A program made the position numbers and the translations under genes. Positions 29,992 to 38,298 of a DNA stretch of 64,000 nucleotides are shown piece after piece. Position 1 is the first letter of the stretch. Each line of letters begins with the position of its first letter. Under the pieces are notes generated by a model. It searched no databases, had not been told where the DNA came from, and saw nothing but the letters and a program-made list of their open reading frames with translations. The stretch spans positions 1 through 64,000 of the forward strand of contig NZ_SLZV01000021.1 of NCBI RefSeq assembly GCF_004346095.1. Direction: 5' to 3'. This DNA comes from Faecalimonas umbilicata (GTDB lineage Bacteria; Bacillota; Clostridia; Lachnospirales; Lachnospiraceae).

Positions 29992-31704
29992 TTAAATAAC
30001 TTCCCCCTGTATCTGACAGGTCTGATAATAAATTCCCTTTTTCTCCCATAATGTTTCATGCGTTCCCCGCTCTGCCACTTTTCCATCCTGCAAAATCAGA
30101 ATTTCATCTGCATCTCGCACTGAAGAAACCCGGTGTCCGATGATAATCTTTGTCACATCTGTCACATTCCGTAGGTTCTCTTGGATTTGACGCTCGGTAT
30201 CCATATCGAGTGCAGAAGTCGAATCATCTAATACGAGGATCGGCGCACGTTTTGCAATCGCCCGGGCAATGCTGATTCTCTGTTTCTGTCCACCGGAAAG
30301 CCCTACCCCGCGCTCACCGATCAGCGTGTCATACCGGCTTTCCATACGCTCTACGAAATTTTTTGCCTCCGCACAATCAAGAGAGGCAACCACTTCTTCC
30401 CGCAAAACTTCTCCCCGCTTTCCAAACCGTACATTTTCTTCCACCGTATCTGAAAACAAAAAGACATCCTGCATAACGAGCGCAATGCTTCTTCTCAGTT
30501 GATGAAGCGGAAGTTTTCGAATATCCTTCCCATCCAAAAGGATCTTTCCTCCCGTGACATCATAAAACCGCTGGAGTACATGGATGACAGAAGTCTTTCC
30601 CGCACCGGTTTCTCCCATAATCCCGAGCGTCTTTCCTGCCGGCAGATCAAAGGATATGTCTCGCAAAATGGAATGTCCGTCAAGTTCCAAAGAAACATGT
30701 TCAAATGTGATATTCCCCTTTACATTCTCCAGTCTTTCCGGGCTCTTAGGCTCTGTAATTTCCGGATATTGTCGGTAAATCTTCTTCAGCTTTTCATTGG
30801 ATGCAACTGCCGCCGCAAAGTCATTGAACAGCCATCCTAACATCTCCATCGGCCAGACGATGTTCATTGAATATTCCACAAATGCCCCGAGCGTTCCCAG
30901 TGTGATTTTTCCCTCAATCACACGGTGTCCACCAAAAATAATAACAATAACTGGAAGCAGCTTTGTGATTGCCTGAAATAACGGCTGGTATCGAACCAGC
31001 ACTTTAGACTGCTTCATATTCAGTTCGTAATAACGCTTGTTGTGAGATAAAAATTTTCTGATCTCGAATTTCTCCCTTGCAAATGCTTTGACGGTACGCA
31101 CTCCGGCAAGATTTTCTTCCGCCACCGTATTCAGAGCAGCATTTTCCTCACTAATCTCCTCATACACATTTCCAAGCTTCTTTTCCATCATAATTGCAAA
31201 CAGCGCTACCATTGGCATTGCGATCACCGGAATAAGAAACAAACCTCTGTCAAGGCGATACATACAAACCAAAATCACACTGGTATGAAAGATGACTTCT
31301 ACGAGCAACATGCTGATATAAGTCAGTGATCCCCATATTTTATCTACATCATCTTTGACCCTCGACATCAGTTCTCCAGTATTTGTATTGTTAAAATACC
31401 GCATGGACAACGACTGGATATGATCAAACAGCCTTCTTCTAATATCCATCGCGATCTCCGATCCCACCCGGTCAAAAGTAAATTCTTGAAGATATCCAAA
31501 AACACATCTTCCTACTCCGATGAAAAAGACTCCAAAAAGTAGCATTGGAAAAATTTCCTTCTGTCCCTTTCCAATCACATCATCAATCATACGCTTTGTA
31601 ATCTGTGGAGACAGCATGTCAAGACTGACCTTGATAACCAGGCAGCCGATTGCAAACGCATACACATACCACTTTTCCAACAGATATTTTGATATTTTTT
31701 TCAT
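29992..31704 (-). CDS. ABC exporter half-transporter, degenerate-site subunit
   Basis: A protein of 570 residues from the ATG at 31704; an upstream frame to 31776 has no better site. Six membrane segments precede the ATPase domain. Walker A is GETGAGKTS, the signature LSGGQKQ, but Walker B reads LVLDDSTSALD, with Asp where the catalytic Glu should be. This is the hallmark of the weak site in heterodimeric exporters. It is first in the operon, preceded by the hairpin-rich leader at 31844-32237. Confidence 0.92.
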   Translation of the reverse strand: MKKISKYLLEKWYVYAFAIGCLVIKVSLDMLSPQITKRMIDDVIGKGQKEIFPMLLFGVFFIGVGRCVFGYLQEFTFDRVGSEIAMDIRRRLFDHIQSLSMRYFNNTNTGELMSRVKDDVDKIWGSLTYISMLLVEVIFHTSVILVCMYRLDRGLFLIPVIAMPMVALFAIMMEKKLGNVYEEISEENAALNTVAEENLAGVRTVKAFAREKFEIRKFLSHNKRYYELNMKQSKVLVRYQPLFQAITKLLPVIVIIFGGHRVIEGKITLGTLGAFVEYSMNIVWPMEMLGWLFNDFAAAVASNEKLKKIYRQYPEITEPKSPERLENVKGNITFEHVSLELDGHSILRDISFDLPAGKTLGIMGETGAGKTSVIHVLQRFYDVTGGKILLDGKDIRKLPLHQLRRSIALVMQDVFLFSDTVEENVRFGKRGEVLREEVVASLDCAEAKNFVERMESRYDTLIGERGVGLSGGQKQRISIARAIAKRAPILVLDDSTSALDMDTERQIQENLRNVTDVTKIIIGHRVSSVRDADEILILQDGKVAERGTHETLWEKKGIYYQTCQIQGEVI

Positions 31705-31843
31705 AAGTTTCCCCGTTCTCCTTTCCTCTCTTATACAACAGACCTTTTTCGCTCCTAAGAATCTTTTCTCTTCCAAAGCGCCACACTTCTGTGCTCCGCC
31801 AGGAATCTACTGAAATTTTTGATTAAAAGATGAAATTTCCCAC

Positions 31844-31872
31844 AAAAAAAGGACATGCCTGGTGCACATCCT
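31844..31872 (-). terminator. Second terminator hairpin in the ABC-exporter leader
   Basis: On the minus strand AGGATGTGC pairs with GCATGTCCT (two G-T pairs), loop ACCAG, then seven T. No gene ends just ahead, so it is a candidate attenuator for the exporter operon 140 bases downstream. Confidence 0.75.
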
Positions 31873-32003
31873 GATTTTCCCTATTGCGGATCAAACTTCT
31901 TCTATAAGATGTGCTTCTTCTATGTTTTCTGCAAGATTCTCCCAGAACAGATATCTCTCCAAAGATATCCACCCAGAAACGCTTCTTTTCCAGAAAATTC
32001 CTG

Positions 32004-32038
32004 AAAAAAGAAAGCTGTGGCACGCATACCACAGCTTT
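32004..32038 (-). terminator. First terminator hairpin in the ABC-exporter leader
   Basis: On the minus strand AAAGCTGTGG pairs perfectly with CCACAGCTTT, followed by CTTTTTT. It lies about 40 bases behind the 29-codon frame. Confidence 0.85.
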
Positions 32039-32079
32039 TGCACAAAAAGAAAGCACAATCTTTCTATTCTTACTTTACT

Positions 32080-32169
32080 CTAAAAAAGATTCTCCTGAGG
32101 TAAACGTTCCAAACGGTTGCTGTATATTGTTGTACAATCCATTAAATTTATTGTTCTCTTTGCGTTCAT
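32080..32169 (-). CDS. 29-residue small protein, possible attenuator leader peptide
   Basis: An open frame of 29 codons with an excellent ribosome binding site (GAAGGAGG, seven bases before ATG) and a perfect consensus promoter. The peptide begins MNAKRTINLMDCTTIYSNRL and ends with LPQENLF. It has no membrane segment. Two terminator hairpins lie between it and the heterodimeric ABC exporter. In Bacillus, bmrCD is controlled by translation of a leader peptide (BmrB) that affects a terminator; this locus has the same layout. A free-standing small gene is the alternative. Confidence 0.65.
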   Translation of the reverse strand: MNAKRTINLMDCTTIYSNRLERLPQENLF

Positions 32170-32208
32170 AGTTTTACCTCCTTCTTTTTCTTATTTAACG
32201 CTGTTTTT

Positions 32209-32237
32209 ATTATAAAACTGTCGACAGTATCTGTCAA
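32209..32237 (-). promoter_or_regulatory. Consensus promoter with a palindromic operator in the spacer
   Basis: On the minus strand TTGACA (32232-32237), 17 bases, TATAAT (32209-32214), a perfect sigma-A promoter. The spacer holds the 12-bp perfect palindrome ACTGTCGACAGT (32217-32228), a likely repressor site. Confidence 0.85.
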
Positions 32238-32286
32238 TATTTTTTGTAAAATTATGGGAATTCACAAAAAATCATGCTCTTTTTGA

Positions 32287-34398
32287 TCAATTTGCATAAT
32301 ACAACTCCATGATGGCATTGACTTTTGACACAACATAATTACTTCCACCTTTTTTCTGTACATCTTCCACCATTCCGATTACAGACAGCGGCCGCTCTTC
32401 CCCATCTGTCGTTTCACATGCAAACCATCCATATTCAAGAGCTCCTGCATCCTCCTGACTTCCTTTTGTCTCGGCTGTTCCGGTCTTTCCAAGCAGGGAA
32501 ACTCCCTCGATTCTTCCGCCTGCTCCAGTTCCAGTCGGATTCTCAATAACCTGCACAAGATCACTCTGAATCTGTTTTGCCGTCTCCTCCGTAAATACAT
32601 CTTTTTTCCAATACTCTGCTTGCTGTCCTTCCTCCATCTGCAGTACCGGAAGAATCATATTTCCCTCATTGACAAACGCAGAGTAAATGGACGCAAGATG
32701 AATTGGATTGACAAGTAATTCTCCCTGTCCATATCCTGTATCTGCCAGCTGAATTTCAGAAGAAATCTTACTGTCTGTTCCAAATGTAGATACTTGTGCA
32801 CCGATATCAAATGGCAGTTCTTCTTCAAATCCTGCCCGGCGCATGCCCTCGATCATCGTATCCGCCCCAATATCAAGCGCTGTACGTGCAAAGTAAATAT
32901 TATCTGAATAGACAAGCGCATTCTGCAAGTTGACCTCGCTTCCATAATCGGTCAGTGTTGTAACCATATATTCTCCCCAACTTGCATCTTTCTGCCAGCT
33001 TAGCCCCACATATCCTTTGTTTTCATTTGGATCAAGCTTCCTTGCATCCATGCCAATTGCTGCCGTGATCGGTTTAAACGTAGATCCTGGCACAAGAGCC
33101 GCATAGAATCGGTTCAAAAGCGGTCGGTTTGGATCTTCATTTAATTCTGTCCATCTCCGATCGGAAATTCCATAGACAAACTCATTCGGGTCATATGCCG
33201 GCGTGCTCACAAGTGCCATCACTTCCCCTGTTTTTGGATTTATGGAAACAGCCATTGCAGGATCTCCTTGAAACTGTTCGTACGCTTTCTGCTGGATTGC
33301 AGCATCGATAGTCACCACCACATCTTGTCCATCTTCTTTTTCCTTCGCAGCTAAAAGAATCTTCGTCTTGCCATTCTGATCTGCTGTGTAGATTTCATAG
33401 CCATCGGAACCCTTTAGTGTTTTCTCATAGGCAAGTTCCAAACCTGATTTTCCAATCACACTATTTTCATGATACCCTTCCGACTGTTTTTCTTCCAGTT
33501 CCTCTGCACTGATCGGCTGCACATAGCCAGTCAGATGTCCTCCTGCCGCTCCAAGAGGATAGACTCTTCCTTCCATCTCAGAGATCATAACTCCTTTGAT
33601 TCCCAGCAGACGCTGTTCTTTTTCTTCATTCCCTTTTGCCATCGACTTTAATGGCACAAACACGTCATCTGTCACCCACGCAGCGCTGAGCTTTGTTTCT
33701 ATCTCTTCCTCTGTCATATCCATTTCTGCTGCAATTTTTTCAATCGCTCCCGTCTTATCCTCATCCATCTTTCCCGGGACCACACCGACTTGAAGTATCG
33801 TTCCATTGACTGCAAGCCCATTTCCATTCCGATCCAATATATTTCCCCTGCGTGCCGAAACCGTGGACACGACAATTCTGTCATCTTCCCTCAATTCCGG
33901 GAAAATCAATGACGGTTCCCATACAAGTTTCCAGTCACCGCCTTTTTCTTTGACCAGACTTGCTTCATTGTAAAATGCTTTTTCTCCTGCCACCGTTTCC
34001 ATCTTCGTCTGATAAGATACTACAGCTGTCTTCTCTTTGTCCTTCTTTTTCTTCTCCTTGTCAAACTTCACTTGAAGTCCACTCATCTGGATTCCTTCAT
34101 AAATATTTTTGTTTTTCTCAAGGAAAGCTTTCTTTTCTATTCCGCTTGTGTCACTGACAAACGTATACATCTCTTCATACTTTCCTTTGGAAAGTAATTC
34201 AAAATATTCTTTCATAACCATCTTCGGAGTCTGTCGGATGTCTGCAACATTCAACATCACTCCGGTTGCGATCACTCCAATAACCAAAAGCACAGAAATC
34301 CCGAGCCACACCCAATTGAAGCTTTTCTCTTTCCTTTTGTAATTCTGTATCTCTTGTTGTTTTTTTGTACCCTTATTTTGTGTTCTCTTCTCTGACAT
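32287..34398 (-). CDS. MecA/PBP2a-like class B penicillin-binding protein
   Basis: A 703-residue class B transpeptidase. A basic cytoplasmic end and one membrane anchor (about 29-50) precede an NTF2-like MecA_N domain (about 58-170, KMVMKEYFELLSKGKYEEMY). A dimerisation domain with RRGNILDRNGNGLA follows. The transpeptidase motifs are STFK, SDN and KTG. Low-affinity resistance PBPs such as PBP2a and Enterococcus PBP5 share this layout. It lies 12 bases behind a lipoprotein gene whose promoter carries BlaI/MecI-type operators, which suggests beta-lactam-linked control; resistance itself is not shown. Confidence 0.94.
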   Translation of the reverse strand: MSEKRTQNKGTKKQQEIQNYKRKEKSFNWVWLGISVLLVIGVIATGVMLNVADIRQTPKMVMKEYFELLSKGKYEEMYTFVSDTSGIEKKAFLEKNKNIYEGIQMSGLQVKFDKEKKKKDKEKTAVVSYQTKMETVAGEKAFYNEASLVKEKGGDWKLVWEPSLIFPELREDDRIVVSTVSARRGNILDRNGNGLAVNGTILQVGVVPGKMDEDKTGAIEKIAAEMDMTEEEIETKLSAAWVTDDVFVPLKSMAKGNEEKEQRLLGIKGVMISEMEGRVYPLGAAGGHLTGYVQPISAEELEEKQSEGYHENSVIGKSGLELAYEKTLKGSDGYEIYTADQNGKTKILLAAKEKEDGQDVVVTIDAAIQQKAYEQFQGDPAMAVSINPKTGEVMALVSTPAYDPNEFVYGISDRRWTELNEDPNRPLLNRFYAALVPGSTFKPITAAIGMDARKLDPNENKGYVGLSWQKDASWGEYMVTTLTDYGSEVNLQNALVYSDNIYFARTALDIGADTMIEGMRRAGFEEELPFDIGAQVSTFGTDSKISSEIQLADTGYGQGELLVNPIHLASIYSAFVNEGNMILPVLQMEEGQQAEYWKKDVFTEETAKQIQSDLVQVIENPTGTGAGGRIEGVSLLGKTGTAETKGSQEDAGALEYGWFACETTDGEERPLSVIGMVEDVQKKGGSNYVVSKVNAIMELYYAN

Positions 34399-34410
34399 GA
34401 ATACTCCCTT

Positions 34411-35577
34411 CTACTTTTTCTCAGCCTCTTCCATATAAGTTGGAAGCATATTCTCCTCCGACTGAATGATCCTATTTCCAATATACTGGAAACTTCTCTC
34501 CCCTCGTTGCCTTACGGTCACTTCATGTATGAACGCACAATCTGTCATCCGTTCTTTCCAGACCGCCTCCACCGTTATGGTCAATGTTCCATCTGGATTT
34601 TCCTTATAAGCTGTCACCTCCGGCACCGGCACATTTGTAATATTATATCTTCGATACAACATTTCTTCCCGTTTATAACAGTTCTTTTCTTTCTGATACT
34701 CCTGCCTTCCCCGAAGAATTTCTACCGGAACCGAAAGGTAACTCTGCACTACCGACTCAAATTCCTGCGCCGGAATTCCCTCCGGATATGCATCATCTGC
34801 CGGATAATTTCCATTCTGTATCCGGTAAAACTCTTCAAACAACGACCGAAAATCCAGTCTGTCATAATTCTTCTCATTCCACTCCTCAAAAAATAACCCT
34901 CCGTTGTAGTACCCACTTTGTGGAACATAACGTTTACACACTTCTCTTAACTCATCCGGAATCGGTTCCATCCGAACTGCATCGACTGCATCCTCTCCAT
35001 CATAACCTGCCGGACGATATTTCTTATAGATTAAATATCCTTTCTCGGTTACCTTCCACTCCTTTGCTGCATAACGCTCCATATACGAGATAAACTGATC
35101 TTCTTTCTCTCTGCTTAGGACAACATTCGTTATGATCAGGTTTGTTCCATCAAAAGTCAGATCGGTCTGCCGGATTCCGTTTCTTTCCAGCGCTCGGTAA
35201 AACCGTACGGTTCCCTCTCTGCCGGATGCTATCTCTTCGCAGAACTTTCTTAGCTTCTTCGGATTCTGCAAATTGGTCTGATTATTTTCATCTATTATAA
35301 TATACCCCCGTTTCCCCATTTTTTCTACCATCTCTTTCAAAGAAATCTCCGGCTTTTCCTTATAAATCTTCTGATAATCTTTTGCCGCTGTTTCTGCTTC
35401 CGCAAGCAGAATCTCCTGCTCTGATTTCGTAATCTCCCCGGACACTTCTACTTTTGCCTTCTCATCTGTGCGATCACATCCCTGCACGCAGACAGACAGA
35501 AGAAGTATTGTCAAAAACAGTAAAACACACTTGCACACACACCGCTTCTTTCTCTTTTTTCCTTGTCCTGTCTCCAT
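34411..35577 (-). CDS. Lipoprotein of unknown function, cotranscribed with the MecA-like PBP
   Basis: A 388-residue protein with a basic N-terminus, a hydrophobic stretch (about 15-30) and a lipobox ending VCVQGC near residue 34, so it is probably anchored outside the membrane. A helical part (EQEILLAEAETAAKDYQKIY) and a beta-rich C-terminus follow. I do not recognise a known function; a Lachnospiraceae DUF (possibly DUF6070) is a vague memory. Its stop lies 12 bases ahead of the PBP start, so it likely works with the PBP in wall synthesis or sensing. Confidence 0.75.
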   Translation of the reverse strand: METGQGKKRKKRCVCKCVLLFLTILLLSVCVQGCDRTDEKAKVEVSGEITKSEQEILLAEAETAAKDYQKIYKEKPEISLKEMVEKMGKRGYIIIDENNQTNLQNPKKLRKFCEEIASGREGTVRFYRALERNGIRQTDLTFDGTNLIITNVVLSREKEDQFISYMERYAAKEWKVTEKGYLIYKKYRPAGYDGEDAVDAVRMEPIPDELREVCKRYVPQSGYYNGGLFFEEWNEKNYDRLDFRSLFEEFYRIQNGNYPADDAYPEGIPAQEFESVVQSYLSVPVEILRGRQEYQKEKNCYKREEMLYRRYNITNVPVPEVTAYKENPDGTLTITVEAVWKERMTDCAFIHEVTVRQRGERSFQYIGNRIIQSEENMLPTYMEEAEKK

Positions 35578-35660
35578 TTCTATCTCCCCTTTCTTTTTCC
35601 ACTGTCTTTTCAGAACAAATCATCGCCACCAGCTCCTTTGACCCTATACGGTTGCTATTC

Positions 35661-35672
35661 TTACATTTGTAA
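35661..35672. promoter_or_regulatory. BlaI/MecI-like operator, proximal
   Basis: TTACATTTGTAA is an exact dyad arm pair (TTACA / TGTAA) matching the TACA-N2-TGTA core of BlaI/MecI/CopY sites. The 10-base core TACATTTGTA is shared with the distal copy. A weak -35/-10 pair (TTTACG, TAAGAA on the minus strand) surrounds it. Confidence 0.65.
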
Positions 35673-35693
35673 TATTTTGTCGTAAAAAGATAA

Positions 35694-35710
35694 GAAAGCG
35701 CTCCGCTTTC
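35694..35710 (-). terminator. Short hairpin between the two BlaI-like boxes
   Basis: On the minus strand GAAAGCG, loop GAG, CGCTTTC, then TTATCTTTTT. It starts just behind the distal promoter's start site, so it may stop or pause those transcripts. Confidence 0.5.
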
Positions 35711-35719
35711 CTTTCTTTT

Positions 35720-35748
35720 ATATTACATTTGTAGTATTTAATTGTCAA
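35720..35748 (-). promoter_or_regulatory. Promoter of the lipoprotein-PBP operon with overlapping BlaI/MecI-like operator
   Basis: On the minus strand TTGACA (35743-35748), 17 bases, TAATAT (35720-35725). Between them lies TACTACAAATGTAATA (35722-35737), very close to known staphylococcal mec and bla operators. The operator covers the -10 box, so a bound repressor would block RNA polymerase. Confidence 0.75.
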
Positions 35749-35772
35749 TCCCTTTTCTACAAACGCTTTTCT

Positions 35773-36471
35773 CTATTCTGCCTGCGCCAGAATCTCATTT
35801 TTCTCTTCCTCCGTGAGCATCTCATTTTTTACCATCGTCTCTAACACTTGCTGCTGTCTCTGTTTGGCAAGTTCCGGATTTTTAGTCGGCGCATAAACTG
35901 ATGGTGCATTTGGGATTCCCGCCAGCAACGTACTCTCATAGTCATTCATCTGTCCGGGTTCTTTTTGAAAATATCCAAGACTTGCCTCTCTTACACAGTC
36001 ATATCCATCCCCAAAGTAAATATGATTTACATATAGTTCTAAAATCTCCTCTTTTGTAAATTCTTTTTCCATCGCAATTGCCATAAATATCTCGGCAATC
36101 TTCCGCTCAACTGTTTGATCCATGTCAAAATAGAAATTTTTTGCCACCTGTTGAGTAATCGTGCTTCCTCCCTCCAAAAGCTTTCTCGCACGGATATTGT
36201 GATAGAATGCCCGCGCAATTCCAATAGGATCAATTCCTTTATGTCTGTAAAACCGTTTATCTTCCACTGACACAACTGCTTTCTTGTAAATATCCGGGAG
36301 CTGCTCTGCCGATACGAAATTTTCATCTTCCACTGTTTCCTTCCGGATCTGCACAAGACTCTTCTCTTCCAGCGCCTCCTGATACATCCGATATCCCTTC
36401 CCGGCAACAAATCCCCCTGCACAGACAATGATCAGAAGCATCCCTACCAGTATTCTGCGAATCCATTTCAT
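35773..36471 (-). CDS. Monofunctional peptidoglycan glycosyltransferase (GT51)
   Basis: A 232-residue protein with a membrane anchor (about 5-25) and a GT51 domain that polymerises lipid II into glycan strands. The catalytic motif VSVEDKRFYRHKGIDP is near residue 68 and GGSTITQQVAKNFYF near residue 100. KEFTKEEILELYVNHIYFG follows. There is no transpeptidase domain, so it is not a class A PBP. It lies just upstream of the BlaI-controlled lipoprotein-PBP operon and could supply glycan strands for that PBP. Confidence 0.93.
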   Translation of the reverse strand: MKWIRRILVGMLLIIVCAGGFVAGKGYRMYQEALEEKSLVQIRKETVEDENFVSAEQLPDIYKKAVVSVEDKRFYRHKGIDPIGIARAFYHNIRARKLLEGGSTITQQVAKNFYFDMDQTVERKIAEIFMAIAMEKEFTKEEILELYVNHIYFGDGYDCVREASLGYFQKEPGQMNDYESTLLAGIPNAPSVYAPTKNPELAKQRQQQVLETMVKNEMLTEEEKNEILAQAE

Positions 36472-36509
36472 ACGCCTCTCCTCCTTTGTATGTCCTGCTT
36501 TTCACTTTC

Positions 36510-37028
36510 TTACCATGTCACCTTCAGCTTAAAATCTTGATCAATTTTGCACTGTCCCAGAGACAGACGCACCCCCTGGGTACGCAACAGACGGCAAATT
36601 TCATGAAAGATCCGCAACACACTGTTCTCATTTGCCATGTTCTCCCTATATTTTTCGTAATAAGAACGCTTTGTGAACATCGTAAGTTTCGGCAGTGATG
36701 TCTTAATATTTCGAGCCACGATCTTTTCCTGCCCAATAAAATGAAACTCATTGATCCAACCTTCATGAGAACCATTATCAAGATTCCTCGGTATCTCCCC
36801 AATTTCTTCTTTCGTCTCCTGGATCAGTTCATAAATTCCGTATACAGTATCTCGATCCACCTTAAACATCTGCATCAGCTGAATATCATCAAACAATTTA
36901 TAAGTACAATATCTCAGATTTCCATTTCCAAAAAGTTCCAGGGAAAATCCACCGTACTCGCCTTCCCAACCCACAACCGGACTTGTCTGATAGGAAAAAA
37001 TCTTCATCTCCTTTGTCAATGTCGCCAT
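36510..37028 (-). CDS. Protein of unknown function
   Basis: A 172-residue soluble protein with mixed charge and many aromatic residues (VVGWEGEYGGFSLELFGNGNLRY near the N-terminus is shown here only in part: GYGGFSLEL-like pattern). It has no signal peptide, membrane segment or known catalytic motif. I do not recognise the family. It sits between a FliB-type gene and the GT51 gene, 39 bases from the latter, and may be cotranscribed with them. Confidence 0.6.
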   Translation of the reverse strand: MATLTKEMKIFSYQTSPVVGWEGEYGGFSLELFGNGNLRYCTYKLFDDIQLMQMFKVDRDTVYGIYELIQETKEEIGEIPRNLDNGSHEGWINEFHFIGQEKIVARNIKTSLPKLTMFTKRSYYEKYRENMANENSVLRIFHEICRLLRTQGVRLSLGQCKIDQDFKLKVTW

Positions 37029-37068
37029 TTACTTCTAACCCCTTTTTTATTCTGCTTTACTTCTCGAT

Positions 37069-38238
37069 CTATACTACCGCCAGAAGCGATAACAGATGGA
37101 ACGATTTTTCTTTCTGAAAAAGTTCTTCCAACCGTTTTAAATTCGTATCTGAGTGCTCCACTTCCTTGGCATACCTGTGTGCAATCTCTGCCACCTCTTC
37201 CACCTGTGGAAATTTCCCATGTGAAAGGAAGGAGGCAAACACCATCTCCTGAATCAACAGTGTGCTGGCAACTGCGAATTTCGCCTTCTCGTATGCCATC
37301 TCATCATAAACAGCTCCGCAGAAATATGTGAAGAGAAAATATACCATCAGCTGTTCCAGATAAATTTCCCAACGCTCTTCTTTACAAACTTCTCTTTCAA
37401 ACCGCGCAAATGCTTCCTGATAAAATGCCTCACCTTGTCCAAACAGCTTCTGCTCCACAGATTCTATATAAGGCTTCCAATCCGCCTTTAATACTTCCAG
37501 TTTTCCAAAGACTTGGAACATCTGACTCATTATCTCATAACGTGATCTGCTTTTTGGTCTAATTTTCTCTAATTTTTCTCTGAACCTCTCACGATTCTTC
37601 TCCTTTTGATAACGCTCAAGCAGCTGATCAATCTCAAAAAGAGCTTCTCCCCGGATTCTTCGCTGTACATCATGGGCGATCGCCAGCACCTTCCCGATCC
37701 GAACTTCCATTGACTCCTTCCGATCTTGGAGAATACCGATCATCGCCTCCCGAACATCCATCAGTTTTGTAAATAAGAAAAAGTCAAAGGATTCATACGT
37801 TTCTTCTCTGTCATCTTCTTTGTTCAAAAAACGAATCGGTTCTTTGCCGCCAAGTATAATCTTTGCCGCTTCCACACATGAGAGGGAAAGAGAGATTTCT
37901 CGGATCCCCTCATATTCCTCGATATGGCGGGGATACATTCTGCAAGTCCGGCAAAGCATCTGTTCTCCCTTCTCCGCGTACAGATCACACAGATTTTCCT
38001 CATTTAAAAAAGCGCACCTTCCCTTATATTGTAAAAAAGCGCCTTCCTTCCAGTCCACAGAATTTTTCATACGGTTTCCAAATGCGCCTGGTATCTTTTT
38101 ATATTTTCTAAGTGACTTGTCATCGATCATAATCTGCCATCCGGCACAGCAAGTGTCTGTACACGCAGATGCGGTACACTGAAACTTTCTATAATAATGC
38201 GGCACGGTATATAACATGTTTCCTTCTATCCTTTCCAT
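37069..38238 (-). CDS. FliB-type flagellin lysine-N-methylase homologue
   Basis: A protein of up to 389 residues with the FliB cysteine pattern: CTASACTDTCCAGW, CAFLNEENLCDLY and CRTCRMYPR within the first 120 residues, then FSHLLSC-like Cys near residue 125. FliB of Salmonella methylates flagellin lysines and binds an iron-sulfur cluster. No flagellar gene is in the window, and many non-motile Lachnospiraceae have such a protein, so the target is probably another protein. The start at 38238 or at the ATG seven codons later (38217) cannot be decided. Confidence 0.82.
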   Translation of the reverse strand: MERIEGNMLYTVPHYYRKFQCTASACTDTCCAGWQIMIDDKSLRKYKKIPGAFGNRMKNSVDWKEGAFLQYKGRCAFLNEENLCDLYAEKGEQMLCRTCRMYPRHIEEYEGIREISLSLSCVEAAKIILGGKEPIRFLNKEDDREETYESFDFFLFTKLMDVREAMIGILQDRKESMEVRIGKVLAIAHDVQRRIRGEALFEIDQLLERYQKEKNRERFREKLEKIRPKSRSRYEIMSQMFQVFGKLEVLKADWKPYIESVEQKLFGQGEAFYQEAFARFEREVCKEERWEIYLEQLMVYFLFTYFCGAVYDEMAYEKAKFAVASTLLIQEMVFASFLSHGKFPQVEEVAEIAHRYAKEVEHSDTNLKRLEELFQKEKSFHLLSLLAVV

Positions 38239-38298
38239 TCATTGCCTTTCCTCTATCTTATTTCCCTGAAAACTAAATGTCAAGCAAAAAGGAGAGTG

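Noticed and set aside
31823-32056. 77-codon minus-strand frame that spans both leader hairpins of the ABC exporter
   Set aside because: It begins with a GTG without a ribosome site and the product is not protein-like; the 29-codon frame is better supported.
35454-35640. Short out-of-frame reading frame at the lipoprotein gene start, with GGAG ahead of an ATG
   Set aside because: It overlaps the lipoprotein start; the product is charged and not protein-like.
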